Counted from the stretch's first letter, positions 46,542 to 58,838 are shown. The stretch: 64,000 nucleotides of DNA from Siphonodentalium dalli (GCA_032622095.1 CP136064.1:253150484-253214483); one strand, 5' to 3'. A program made the numbers and translations. Notes: a model not told the origin generated them from the letters alone.

Positions 46542-46778
46542 TAGCCTTGAAATAGTGTGTCTGTCATTTGCAGAATGAGGTTCCCAGAGGGTGAATTTAG
46601 TTATGCTACCCCGCATAGCGGGCTAGCATCACCAAATTCACCCTCTGGGAACCTCATTCTGCTGAGATGTAAGCAGAGGGTGAATTTGGTGATGCTAGCC
46701 CGCTATGCGGGGTAGCATCACTAAATTCACCCTCTGGGGACCTCATTCTGCAAATGACAGACACTATTTCAAGGCTTG
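46542..46778. mobile_element. Family D composite, copy D8
   Basis: Outer arms TAGCCTTGAAATAGTGTG and CACTATTTCAAGGCTTG. Hairpins at 46570-46662 and 46671-46751, almost contiguous. Confidence 0.84.
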
Positions 46779-46863
46779 GGGTCGTCTCAAAAATTCACTT
46801 CTAACATGAAAAATGTTCGGGAGTGAGTTTTAAGGCTGATTTAATCATGACAGGCCTGAGAAT

Positions 46864-46932
46864 GTGCAGAATGAGGTCCCCACATAGCGGGCTAGCATCA
46901 CTAAATTCACCCCTATGGGGATCTCATTCTGC
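46864..46932. mobile_element. Family D hairpin, short solo copy D9
   Basis: GCAGAATGAGGTCCCC pairs with GGGGATCTCATTCTGC. The GAGGGTGAATTTAG part of the left arm is deleted. Confidence 0.75.
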
Positions 46933-47471
46933 CCAGGCCTCATCTGCTATGGAGATCATGGACAGATTAAGTTCCCAGATGGTGACTTTTTGTTCCAAAT
47001 GTGTATTTTGTGTATCAAAGGGCTCATATAGTCATTTTCTGGTATAGAAAATGTGTATTATTATGGTGGTACCTTTAAGAATTACCTAATCCCGCCTACC
47101 AAAAGGTGGTTTGATACCCACGATCTTTGTGGCTGCATAATTTAATGGTGAAAACGGTCAGCTTTTTCCATATATTCCAGCGGTAGCTGGTGGTTGTGTT
47201 ACGTGTTCTCTGAATAATTTATCTAACATATTAAATGCCGGCATACATTCTGGACTCCTCGACCTATGACCTAAGGGGCTTAGCTGAAACGGTGACGGAA
47301 TTTGACGAATGGCCGGAAAAAACTGCAGCTCTGATTTAGATATATATAGTTATATAGAATCGTTTCCCCTGGTCCATATTAGAAAATAGAGTTTTCCCTC
47401 ATCGATCGCAACAAATAAACGGTAATTTTTTTCCATATAAATGGCCACCACTCTCTTCTGCATGTACTTAA

Positions 47472-47737
47472 CCCTTTCTGTATTCAGTGGATTTCCCACT
47501 CAATAAAAGTAGACATTGGAATAGTCTATTATTCATCTGGAGGAGTCTTCACAAAAAATAAGCAGATGACAGATAATACAAGTACAGAAGGATTACTAGC
47601 TATTTATTGGAGAGAATTGTTCAGTGTATAATAAGTTCAACAAAATAAAATGGCTTTGGTCGTTTGTTGAACCAATTGTAATCTGAAAATCTCCTGAAGA
47701 ATAGCAAATCGTCAGTGAGTATTTAGTAAAGAACGAG
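47472..47737. mobile_element. Family C TTAA-MITE, copy C5
   Basis: TTAA at 47468 and 47738. Left end CCCTTTCTGTATTCAGTGG, right end ATTTAGTAAAGAACGAG. The hairpin arms are diverged. Confidence 0.78.
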
Positions 47738-47792
47738 TTAATTACACCAAAATAGTTTATGCTAAATAGGCGGGTATTGGCTAGTAAATTAA

Positions 47793-48043
47793 CCCTTTCA
47801 TGTCGGGAGCTATACTAGTGCATCTGTAAAGATCCTGGGCCAGTGCATTCTCTTATATATATGCGATTCTCCCATGTGGATCCTTGCATATATAAGAGAA
47901 TGCCCTCGATTACAAGTTCGTGGTAAATATTATTAGGCCAATGCATTCTCTTATATATGCCAGACTCCCTATGGGAGACTCGCGTATATAAAAGAATGCA
48001 TTGGCAAAAAGTTTTCGCAAAATTTCTGGAAGCTCCCATGCAA
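47793..48043. mobile_element. Family B element, copy B14
   Basis: TTAA at 47789, then CCCTTTCATGTCGGGAGCT and two diverged hairpins, ending in GGAAGCTCCCATG without a right TTAA. Confidence 0.68.
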
Positions 48044-48060
48044 CAAATTTGAATTTAATT

Positions 48061-48250
48061 TAATGTAAACGTCATGTATTTTCCATTAAATATCTAGATT
48101 TACGACATATATGGATCACGTAAATTTCAAAAATAAATTTAAAATACACGTGTCCGTAAATTCCACGTAAATGTCAACATTTATGGAAATTTACATGATC
48201 CGTATATGCCATAGATATATAAATGTAAAATCCATGACGTTTAAATGTAA
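48061..48250. repeat. ~190-bp imperfect palindrome
   Basis: TGTAAACGTCATG and CATGACGTTTAAA sit at the outer ends. GGATCACGTAAATTTC pairs with GGAAATTTACATGATCC. AT-rich, no known family. Confidence 0.7.
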
Positions 48251-49161
48251 TGGTATTTCAAATATACGCGCAATTTAACCACCAATAATTTATAATCGAA
48301 TTAACACATGTGTGGATGCTTTTATTTTCAAATATACGTCAAATTTGTGCCTAATTTTTATTTAAAATTAAACTGTTGCGGATATATTTATATCCACATA
48401 TACGTGCCCTTCACGATAAACATAATATATTCCAATGCTTTGTATATTTAAAATCAGCTTAATCCAAATAATATACAGCATTATCCATGCCACCAAATCG
48501 CATAATCTTGGTGGTTAATGAAAGATATTGATCTGAAAATAGAGGGAAATACGTAATGGTATCATAAAACAAATTATAAAATAGGAAATCTGCAAAGTGG
48601 ATATTGCCTGGAAAATAGAAAACAAAATATATATTATACACATACATAACAATTGCATAAATTTCCACATTCCACATACAACTCACAATAGTATCATTTG
48701 TAAATTCCTTAATTGGTATGTATTACCATGTATAGGTATGTGACGTAATTACCATAGGTTGTGAGAAAATACTAACTGGATTGAAAAATATTCATCTCTT
48801 TGCAAGAACAATTGTAATATGTTCACGTTTTCTGTCTGATCATTTCCCAATCATGAAGTAACGTGGATTACCTGGATTTTGAACGACAGCGGGTAAAATA
48901 TGTCGATTAAAATCAAATTTGGCGCGATTTGAATGAGATTGTTGATTGCGCCAACAATTTTATCTTGGCCTTCCACATGGCAACGGAACATTTTCATTGG
49001 ACGATCTGGTAGTTCCGAGTGTTTGTCTATAAACAAATGGTTTTGAAACGTTTTTGATGTTTGTTTACATAACAAAGCGTACAAACGTGACAATAACATG
49101 CAATCTACGCAATATTCATTATTTGTATAAGAAGAACATTCTGTCTAATGTATAATATTCT

Positions 49162-50495
49162 ATGGGGCGCCATCCCTGCAAATATTCGTTTTCGGAGATA
49201 TCTCCTCGTAATTCGGAGATATCTCCTCGGTTTCGAGGAGATATCTCCTTGGAATTGCAATTCGTAGCAGATATCTGCTTGGAATATGTCCATTATGGAG
49301 ATATCTCCTTGGACACAAGGAGATATCTGCTTGGATTATGGAGATATCTCCTTGGATCGTAGGAGATATCTCCTCGCAACTACGAGATATCTGCTTGAAA
49401 TATTTCCAACGAGATATCTCCTTGAAGCCTAGGAGATATCTCCATAATCCAAGCAGATATCTGCTCGGGTTATGGAGATATCTTCTTGAAATAGTTTTCA
49501 ACGAGATATTTCCTTGGACCCAAGGAGATATCTCTATATTCCAAACAGATATCTCCTTGAAATTATGGAGATATCTCCTTGGAAAACCGCGGCCATGAAA
49601 TATTAATGATTTCTCCACAGTACATATACGTTTTTTTCTATTTTTTCGAAATACATCCAAGCAGAATGATATCTACTCGGAATATGGAGATTTGTCCCCA
49701 CATCCGGTTGTAACTAGCAATCTGATTGGCTACAACGCCACGTTTAAATCACCATGTCCCCCGTCACCCTTGACAGCGGGGTATAAGAGAACGTGCGCCA
49801 AACATCGGGGGTATATATGAGCACGTGAAACATCGGGGGTATATGAATGACCCTTGAACTGGCAGTTTCCACCAATCGTGACGTTGCTCTCGCACGCCGA
49901 ATTTGACGTCACCTGACGCCGGGTCCTTCGGTCAGCTACTGAATTATTCTTATTGGTAAGAATTAATCGGACAACCTATGAAAAACACACTTAAATTAAG
50001 GAGACGTGGTTATTGTTGTGGGGACAAAATCGTTATCTCCGGCAACATCGTGGGGTACATGGAGATTTAATACCTGGATGTCTCTTTTTGAACCCCTCGG
50101 CTCCGCCTCGGGGTTCAAAATCGACATCCAGGTATTAAATCTCCATGTACCCCCGATGTTGCCGAAGATAACTAATAATCTCCTTGAAATATTTTTCAAG
50201 CAGATATCTCCATAATCCGAGCAGATAACTGCTTGGATCCAAGGAGATATCTCCTTGAACATATTTCAAGGAGATATCTCCATAATGCGAGCAGAGCAGA
50301 TATCTGCTCGCATTATGGAGATATCTCATCCGTTTCAAGGAGATATCTCCTTGAATTATTTCCGAGGAGATATCTCCATATTCCAAGCAGATATCTCCTT
50401 GAAACCGAGGATATATCTCCATAATGCGAGCAGATATCTGCTTGGATCCAAGGAGATATCTCCGAAAACGAATATTTGAAGGGATTGCGCCCCAT
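49162..50495. mobile_element. Foldback-type element built of GGAGATATCTCC boxes, 8-bp target duplication
   Basis: The ends ATGGGGCGCCATCCCTG and GGGATTGCGCCCCAT, followed inwards by AATATTCGTTTTCGGAG and complement, are inverted. About 17 copies of a GGAGATATCTCC-like box lie in 49190-49590 and about 12 in 50195-50465, mostly 21-23 bp apart. AATATTCT flanks it at 49154-49161, and again at 50925-50932 once the nested MITE is removed. The many overlapping frames (RYLLG-type repeats) are a by-product of the boxes. Confidence 0.82.
50031..50175. repeat. Central palindrome inside the foldback element
   Basis: TACATGGAGATTTAATACC pairs with its complement around CCCCTCGGCTCCGCCTCGGGG. An outer TTATCTCCGGCAACATCG pairs with CGATGTTGCCGAAGATAA. 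Confidence 0.85.
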
Positions 50496-50496
50496 A

Positions 50497-50923
50497 GGGG
50501 AGACCCGGGCAAAGCGGATCACGTAAGGTTTTCTTGTACAAAATGCAACCGGCAATCAGAAAAATTAGCACTGTCAGTTTCTAACCATGATGGCATAACA
50601 TTTGACGTAGGATACATTCAGATGCATCTATTGGTTTAGTTGCTATGGTGATCTTTAATTTTGATCCGCTTTGCCCGGCCGTTGGGCAAATCGGATCACC
50701 ACATCGGGCAAAGCGGATCAGCAAACGAATTCTTCTGAAAATGCAATGCTACTCAACTAATCATATACTTTTCAGTTTTATTTATGACAATTATACATAT
50801 TTATTGCAAATAATTAAAACGACTTTATTCTAAAATACAGATAGACAAGGAATAATTTGATAGTATTGAAATAATAGAGGTGATCGGCTTTGCCCGGGCG
50901 ATCCGCTTTGCCCGGGTCTCCCC
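50497..50923. mobile_element. TA-flanked MITE with GGGGAGACCCGGGC ends nested at the foldback edge
   Basis: TA at 50495-50496 and 50924-50925. The ends GGGGAGACCCGGGCAAAGCG and the inverted CGCTTTGCCCGGGTCTCCCC are perfect for at least 20 bp. GGGCAAAGCGGATCA motifs repeat internally (about 50670-50720 and 50880-50900). Confidence 0.86.
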
Positions 50924-51121
50924 TAATATTCTTTCTGTTTATGGCGGTTTTAGTGGATGTGACTATTTTAACAGCTATACCCACGACAAAGACCACCCGT
51001 ATCTTTAACCGACAGAGAAGGTGAATATTGAATAGTGTATAAGAAAATATGTAATGAAGGACATAGATTTCACACATCACATCACTTTTCTCAATAGCAA
51101 TCTGCCAAAGTGAACCGCAAT

Positions 51122-51568
51122 AAAGGCCCACTTAACTTGATTTTCGAACCGCCAGATAATATTATATAAAATATATGCTATATTATATACAATTTGAAGG
51201 AGGACGATCCGAAACAGTGTATTATCAACTTATTCGGTGTAATAAACTGTGTACATGTTGTTTTTGTTGAGATACTGATATATGTTCTGTGCTCAAGTTT
51301 CATTATTTTCAATCGAAGGGGAATAACTCTTATTCCCCTTCCATTGCCAATAAACTAAAGTTTGAATTATGTTGCATTCTGGGAGCCGCAACGAGGGAAA
51401 TGTTTCTATGATTTTATCTATTTTCTATTACTCTATGGACAGCTTCTGGGACACAGACGTTCCAAAATGGTGATGAATTATAGTATTTTAATCATATTTT
51501 ATATCATAGATTGTATATCAATGCACGTATAAAAAAAATAATCGGTGACTCGAAAATTAAATGGGCCT
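51122..51568. mobile_element. Family E TTAA element, copy E2
   Basis: The ends are AAGGCCCACTTAAC and AAATTAAATGGGCCT. TTAA is present on the right (51569); on the left it has mutated to AATAA. Confidence 0.78.
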
Positions 51569-52052
51569 TTAATAATGTATTTAAAAATAATGCAATCTAG
51601 AGCTGGGATCACTACCTAATGCATGTGCAGTAGATTAATGAATATTTAAAAAAAACATACATATCTATATTTCCTGCCTTGTTTGTTCAATGTTATAAAG
51701 TTCCCTGTTAGAACGGGTCAGAACATCCAACAGTTTCCAGATTTTGTACTGGTGGCATGTGATCTCTAAACGGGCATAGCTAGAGACTGAGTAGAGATCC
51801 ACGGCATGATATACCGCCCCACCCCGAATCCTGAATACCAGTTAACAGAGGGTGTCAGTACCAGTTTACAGAGGGGGTAAATACTGAATACCAGTTAATG
51901 GGGTGTGTATATATATACAGTACGGAATGTCAGTTAACAGACAGAGAGGGTGAATATTGAATACCGTGTAAGAAATTATGTAATGAAGGACATATATTTC
52001 ACACATCACATCACTTTTCTCAATAGTAATCTGCCAAAGTGAACCGTATTAA

Positions 52053-52534
52053 AGGCCCACTTAATTTTCGAACTCCCAGATCACAATATATTAAATATAT
52101 GCCATATTATATACCATTTGAAAGAGGAAGCTCAAAAACATTGTATTTTCAATTTATTCGATGTAATAAACTATGAACATGTTGTTTTGATGAGATACCG
52201 ACGTGTGTTCTGTGCTGAAGTTTCTGCACAAAGTCTATTATTTTTAATGCAAGGGAAAGAACTCTATATATTTAGATGTACAGTAATACCCCTTCCATTG
52301 AAAATAAGCTATAGTTTGAATTCTGTTGCATTCTGGGAGCCACAACGGGGAAAATGTTTGTTTATGATCTCAGCTAGTTTCTATTACTCCATGGGCACCT
52401 TCTGAGACACAGACGTTCCAAATGGTAATGAATCATTATTTCAATAATATATTATGGCATAGATTGTTATTAAAACCGTATATGAAGGCACTATAATAAA
52501 AAAAAATCGATGACTCGAAAATTAAAAGAGCCCT
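52053..52534. mobile_element. Family E TTAA element, copy E3
   Basis: TTAA at 52049 and 52535. AGGCCCACTTAATTTTCGAA is opposed by CGAAAATTAAAAGAGCCC. Confidence 0.8.
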
Positions 52535-52792
52535 TTAAGAGAAACTGTCCTGAACATGATGCTAGTCTATTTTCCGGCACAACGATGACCGGATGCGACT
52601 CGGTTGATCTGTGAAAGCCTGTCACGTGTAAACTAGCGCCACACTAACAGAATAATGAGACTGAGGGGAAAATGAAAAAAACAAACAAACAAAAGGCGAA
52701 AGAGACCCACTCTATAACCATCAAATACCACAAATTGTCGCCACCAAAGTCGCGTACCAGCCCTTTGTTTGAATCCCGAATATACATTTTAA

Positions 52793-53262
52793 AGACCCAC
52801 TTAATTTTCTAACACACAGATCACATTATATATAATATATGCCATAGTATATTCCATTTGAAAGAGGAAACTCCAAAACAGTCTATTTTCAACTTATTCG
52901 ATGTAATAAACTGTGAACATGTTGTTTTTGTTCAGTTGAGATATCGACGTCTGTTCTGTGATAATGTTTCTGCACAAAGTATATTATGTGCAATGGGAGG
53001 GAATAACTCTATATATTTAATATAGAATTGAAAATAAAATATAATTTAAATTCTGTTGCATTATGGCAGCCATAACGGGGGAACTGATTTTATGATTTCA
53101 GCTATTTTTTATTACTCCATCGGCACTTTCTGAGACACAGACGTTCCAAATGGTGATGAATTATAGTATTTTAATCATATTTTATAGCATAGATTGTTAT
53201 TAAAACCGTATATCAAGGCACTAATAAAATAATCGGTGACTGGAAAAAAATTAAATGGGCCT
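52793..53262. mobile_element. Family E TTAA element, copy E4
   Basis: TTAA at 52789 and 53263. The ends are AGACCCACTTAATTTTC and AAATTAAATGGGCC. The interior is collinear with E2 and E3. Confidence 0.8.
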
Positions 53263-53299
53263 TTAAGATGGGGCATTCGAATTGCAAATACCGACTAAT

Positions 53300-53430
53300 C
53301 AGTAGTGGGGTGTGAATCCTGAATACCGACTAAAAGTGGGGTATATGCACCCTGAATGTGGACTAATAGTGGGATATGAATCCTTAATACCGACTGATAG
53401 TGGGGTACGATTCCCGTGACAGTCGGAAAA
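53300..53430 (+). repeat. Degenerate ~40-bp tandem repeat
   Basis: Variants of AGTGGGGTATGAATCC and AATACCGACTAATAG repeat three to four times. Related GAATACCAGTTAACAG text occurs at 51.83-51.96 kb. Confidence 0.6.
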
Positions 53431-53489
53431 TGGCCTGAATCCCGCATACCAAAAAAACAAGGGGTGCGGTATCCTCCATGACACACGTG

Positions 53490-54120
53490 CCTTTGATTGA
53501 TCACATTCTGAGTTGCTAATTACCTGCCTGACTCACTGTGTTGTCTCCAGTTTACAGTGTGAGTCAATCGGGTGAGTCAGACTCTCAATCTCAGAGATGT
53601 TTGATTATGCTATCGATAAAATCAAACAACACCGAAGGGAATGAACTCTACCTCGCAATTTCAAACTATCCAGCGCAAGCGCACAATATTAGAGTTCTCT
53701 CTCGTGGTACCGCCATTGGCGCCAAAATGTAGTATCATGAAACTTTACATTTTTTCACAATCTGAAAATTCTCTTCAAATTGTAAAGCAATCTTCTCTAC
53801 TAGTACAACCCATTTTGAACGTGAGAATATTTTTAGTACGACGGTATCAGTATTTTAACCATAGCCTCATAGGTCACCAACAATGACGAAAAATTCCTAC
53901 TTTCATATACCGAATTAATAAAGTATATTATGTCCAGTCACTCCAGTGTGCAGTGTGCATAATGCATTGGAATTTGTAATGATCTGATTTAGCAGCTTGG
54001 CTGAAAGATTCTACTGTTTACTGAAGTTATAATCTGATTTTAAACACATATAGGCTGCATTGTATAGGATTATGTTGAAACATGCAATGGAGTGCGATTT
54101 CAAACCGGTGAGAATATTTT
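53490..54120. other. Interval without recognised feature
   Basis: Two short open frames (53538-53732, 53641-53886) lack any motif, and no repeat is evident. Confidence 0.35.
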
Positions 54121-54122
54121 TG

Positions 54123-54746
54123 TGTAGAAACATACTCAATCCTATCAGAGTGTCCTATATTACTATTTCTTTGGCTTGGGGGTAAAAATTATTTGATTCG
54201 AGTTGAGGAATCCACCCATCAAAGAGTGATTTAGATATCGATTTTTGAAATCTATTAATTTTCGGATATGTAGCCCACAAGTTGGCAGAACACGTGATCA
54301 AAACGGACAAATTGCGGGTGTAAGATGGATAACTCTAAAATCAAGTGCTTATTATTGTTAATAGTAAGCACTTGATTTTAGAGTTATCCATCTTACACCC
54401 GCAATTTGTCCGTTTTGGTCACGTGTTTTGCCAACTTGTGGGCTACAGTAATGCCCAAAGTAATTGACCTTTGCTCTCTCGGCGAGAGCTTTCCTATGAA
54501 TGGCAACAAGCTATATTTCCGACTAAATCCTAAAAAATTACCCATAATTCTGCTGTGGTTAAGTGGTCAATTACTTTGGGCATTACTGTACATATCCCAA
54601 AATTAATAGATTTAAAAAATAGATATCTAATCACTCAGAGCTTTGATGGGTGGGTTCCTCGACTCGAATCAAATAAAATATTTTTTACCCCCAAAGCCAA
54701 AGAAATAGTAATATAGGACCCTCTGATCGGATTGAGTACCTTTAAA
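54123..54746. mobile_element. Large palindromic element interrupted by a family A MITE
   Basis: Arms of roughly 230 bp meet at CTTATTATTGTTAATAGTAAG (centre about 54355). The outer ends are ATACTCAATCCTATCAGAG and CTCTGATCGGATTGAGTACC. The right arm carries the insertion 54446-54588. A single arm is present at 4680-4945. Confidence 0.88.
54446..54588. mobile_element. Family A palindromic MITE, copy A10
   Basis: It is flanked by TA (54444-54445, 54589-54590). CAGTAATGCCCAAAGTAATT and its complement form the ends; most of the left arm is deleted. The opposite arm of the host palindrome shows the uninterrupted site. Confidence 0.9.
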
Positions 54747-55649
54747 CATTGGGGGGGAAAATGGTTCGATTTTCGCGGAATAAACGGCATTGTATACTTA
54801 GTGTGCCGTCACTGCTGTTGACAAATAATTATTTTAGATTTTACCCAAAATTTAACCACCAACCCACTGGGTTTCCATACCGTATGACACAAAATGGCAA
54901 AAATTATATAATATTTTGGGGGGGGGGGGGGGGGTACCAAATGAACGGTATCTTGAAAGTTCAGGAAAGTCTAGCTGTAGGATATTGCATGCAGAAAGAG
55001 CAATTAAACACCCAACTTTGGACTAAAACACTTCCCATTCAGGGAGGGTCTTGGTCGTCCAAATACCCCCTTGATTATTATTCCAATATAACTCTAAAGA
55101 ATTTTCAGAAACAAAATCAATGTAGTTATTAATCCTCTGAGTTTTGTAAGATATTTGTCCCATTTCTGATCATGCAGTGTCAAACTTTTGACAATTTTGA
55201 CATGCAAATTCTTCCCATTCTAACAAATTCCATTCAATCAATGTAAATATTCCACTATTCTATTGTATGGCATACTCCGCATTACAAACTAATTATCAAC
55301 GTTGGACCAAGCTCCATGGATAGTTCAGTCCCCTACGCAGGACTTAACTCTGCCAGTACCTACACATAATGTGAAGAAATCGCACATTTATTTGTTGGAG
55401 ACTTTTGTAGTTTTCAATTAATTCTGCAATATTCTGAGAAACTGAACTGTTCATATTCTTTTGAAAATTTTCTAGATCAAGCCAGAATGAGTTGTAACTG
55501 AGAAAACACTTCAATAAAAATGTTTTAATTAAGAAAACACACATTCCGGCAGCGATCAGGCATGGCGTAGCTAGGGAACTGAACTCGGTTTTGTAGCTTG
55601 CGTTTAGACATGTCAAGAAGACGTCAGATGGGAGACAACTCTATCACGG

Positions 55650-55780
55650 TCCTACTAAACAATGAACATAAACGAACACAAGTCGAAAAAGCGGAATAGA
55701 AGGGTGAAATTGGATTTGTGGGTGCGTGGATGTCCATTCTATGTGTATGTGTTATTATTTCCAACTTTGATGACTTATTT
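55650..55780. repeat. Left half of a 3-kb-spaced inverted repeat
   Basis: CGAAAAAGCGGAATAGAAG through TTATTTCCAACTTTGATGAC is the reverse complement of 58860-58990. It may be the end of a larger element whose interior received the hAT-like insertion at 57603. Confidence 0.75.
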
Positions 55781-56631
55781 TTTGAATAATAGTGTTATTT
55801 GAATACAAAACTACTAAACAACGAACATAACATTGGCCATATAACACTATACGGCATTAATCAAGGTGTTAATTAACTACCACTAACTCTAAGGCTTACT
55901 CTGTCTCCTTGTTAATTACACATCTCTGAGTTGTCTTGACTTTATTTCATTCACTATAAGACTCTGCTTAACTCCCGGGTTACTCCCCTCATTCTTTATC
56001 TGGGCTTGCGACCAACAGACTTCACAGAAGTCATTCGGATTAAATATAAAAGTTCAGATCAGTTTATAATTAGCTTAAAAATCCCAATATTTTAAGGAAA
56101 TCTAACCCAAATGAAGTGCCTATTCTGCATGCTTAATTCATTCTATTATAATTTTGTTTAATTCATGCTATTATTGTACATGTATGTTTTATATTATCTA
56201 ATATATGTTTTGGGACTTCTGTTTGTTTTGTCTGTTTGTCTGTTAGCTATATATTGGCCGGGAAAACTGCTGGACGGATTGAGCCCAAACTTCCTATCTA
56301 AGGGTAAAATCCCAGATGGAGTGTCATCGCACCACTTCTGAGAACGTCAGAGCACTCATTCTCCAATCCCCCACCACCGCAATGGGAATTCATGGGTTAA
56401 TCGCGTGATAGATAAAGAGCGTTCGTATCCGCAGTGTCGTTGATAAAGAGCGTGTATGTGTCCAGACATGAGCGTGTTGTGTCTGTGTACAGACATGAGC
56501 GTGTTGTGTGATTCTTAAGTCTGTTCGTACTTAGGGGTTCCTGGGAATGGGGGAGATTTTCATCGGGGTCAGTTTTTCTGCCCGAGGTGACCTTCACCTT
56601 GAAACGGGTACCCACAAATGATCTAATATAT

Positions 56632-56834
56632 ATTTTGGGACTTCTGTCTGTTTGTTTGTCTGTTAGCTATGGCCGGGAAAACTGCTGGACGGATTTCGAC
56701 GAAATTTGATACCTACGGGTAATTTTTTCCGGGGAGTGTTTTAGACGGGTCAAATAAGGACTCAGACCTGACCTTGACCTTCAAAATGGTAAATTCAAGG
56801 TCAAAGCCCGGATGAAGTCGGGTCACCTGCTAGT
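56632..56834 (+). mobile_element. Candidate short Helitron-like or SINE-like repeat
   Basis: It starts TCTAATATATATTTTGGGAC and ends GTCACCTGCTAGT before AT, with a small CCCGG..TCGGG stem shortly before the end. A second, diverged start lies at 56210. A TC start and CTAGT end with A/T flanks fit Helitrons, but the stem is weak. Confidence 0.35.
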
Positions 56835-57602
56835 ATGTTATATGTTTGAAACTGCCCATTGAGGTGTTATTGCAATAAAATCTTGTATCTTGCTTGAACC
56901 TCTTTCTCTGCACTGGAAACCTACAAGTTTTCAATACTTGAAAGCAAAATTCAACAAATTCAGAAACGTTGGACGAATAACAATTGTGAAAGCCTTAACA
57001 AAAATAATATATTAGAAAACAATTGGCAGGCAAAATGATTAACTGATTTGACAGACAATTTAAATGAAATAGTGACTGACCAACTGCCGGACATTCGAGG
57101 AGCCCTCCATGGTGACGGGGATTTTACCTTGTCAGATATTGCATCTTCTTTGAAAGTCAGACCTTTGAAAGTCAGACACGAAATTTGGACAAACATGACA
57201 TCAGAATAACGAGACTTCTTAATTTTGTGAGTGACAATTCCAAATTTCAACTGATTGACAATTAGCAACCTCTACTGAAAGAGCAGTGTGATATATAATT
57301 ATATATCTGTTCCATCTGTACCAATTTTCCTACATATCTTCTAAGCTGACTCAGATAAGAAACCCTCTTTATTGCTGAACCCCTTAAAATGCCGTGTACA
57401 ATATGTGACCAACGACCAACCATCTCTCAGATATTCGATTAGATAATTAGTTTTTGTGTTGCAAGGTATTTCAATTTACCTGACCATGATGTAAGATTCC
57501 ATTTCAGCTTTCAGCCAATCATACAAACAGATGGTAATTCTAACCGAGGAGGATGAAACTAAATCAAAACGTTTAGTAGCTTTGTATTAAAATAACGCTA
57601 AT

Positions 57603-58838
57603 TAGTGCTGGGCGGTATTTAAGCATAAAAATACCGCGGTAATCCTAAAATAATACCGCGGTATACGGTATTACCGATTATTTAAACTAATCCCTTAAAA
57701 CCCCGTTTAGTAGCATTCGTTAGGTGCACAGATCGACTGTTTATGGAGGAAAATCTAATCGCTACAGATTACATAAAATAAGGAAATGTACGCTCCGTTT
57801 TATTAAATTATGGATTGCAATCAATGAATGTATCATTATCTGCAAGCATGGATTCATGAGCTGATCTTAAATACAGGTAATAACTGCGATTTATGCAACT
57901 TAATGCAAGCATCATTCAGCGAAGCCGGATACACCCAAGAGCTTTGAAACAATCCCCCACTGACGGTGCCGACTTGCAGAGCACGTGCTGTGATGTTGAT
58001 ATTGGAATGTTCCGCCGGGTGTGAATAACTTAAGAATAAGTACAATGCTTTTATTAAATGCCGGGAAATAAAGTGTATTACTTCCAAAGTATTTAACTTC
58101 TAGAACTATTATTGACTTCCCGTTGAATTATTATAATCATACTTTTAAATCCCGGTTTATGAATGTGATCAATTATTCCCACTCGATAACACCCTTGAAA
58201 TAATGAGCTGCCCCATAAATTCGGTCGATAAAAAATAGCGCAGAATGATGCAATCATACCTTGCAATATAATGTTGGGCTGGGTTTTGTCCCAGGTAGCG
58301 AAGGAATACATTTTGTTTGGAAATGACATGGGGAAAGAAGTGACATGAGTGAAGATTGAACAGTCTTTTCCAACTAAAAGATAATGCAACATGGGATGAA
58401 TACACATAAAGGGCGTTGCATAAACTTGCGCACGCCAATCATTGAAACGGACTAGTCATTTTAAAATTGTCGATGAGCACGTGCATGGGGTACACAACGT
58501 AAATCTTGAAATATATTCGCGCCAATTTCGCGGATGACTTGGTAAACAGAATCCGCAACACTAGTAGCTACCTCAGCCCAATTTACAGCAACGCTGTCTC
58601 CTGACACAAACTCGCTACCTCTTAATTATGATTTCGATGAAATACGGTGTATAGAAACGAAGTAATTTCTTTGTATCCCGACAAAGGAAAACCACAATAT
58701 ACTCAGTAATGTGCCTGTATGACATGTAACCGCGATAATACCGTCTTCAAGGTTTACCGATTATGGAAAAGAATGACGGTAACGGTATTGAAAATCTTAC
58801 CGATTATAATCGGTATACCGAAATACCGCCCAGCACTA
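57603..58838. mobile_element. hAT-like non-autonomous element with exact 8-bp target duplication
   Basis: The ends TAGTGCTGGGCGGTATTT and AAATACCGCCCAGCACTA are inverted. ACGCTAAT flanks it at 57595-57602 and 58839-58846. Subterminal TACCGCGGTA and CCGATTATAATCGG repeats may be transposase sites. Length 1,236 bp, no transposase. Confidence 0.9.

Larger units (their letters stand above)
51008..52540 (+). repeat. Segmental duplication: flank plus family E element
   Basis: GTGAATATTGAATA through ATCTGCCAAAGTGAACCG occurs at about 51020-51119 and 51949-52047, each time directly before a family E element. Element and flank were therefore copied together. Confidence 0.82.

Noticed and set aside
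49105-50571. Many overlapping open frames with RYLLG repeats on both strands
   Set aside because: They come from palindromic GGAGATATCTCC boxes that read alike on both strands; not genes.
56960-57268. 102-codon - strand frame
   Set aside because: No motif, in a repeat-rich interval, and no supporting splice or family signal.
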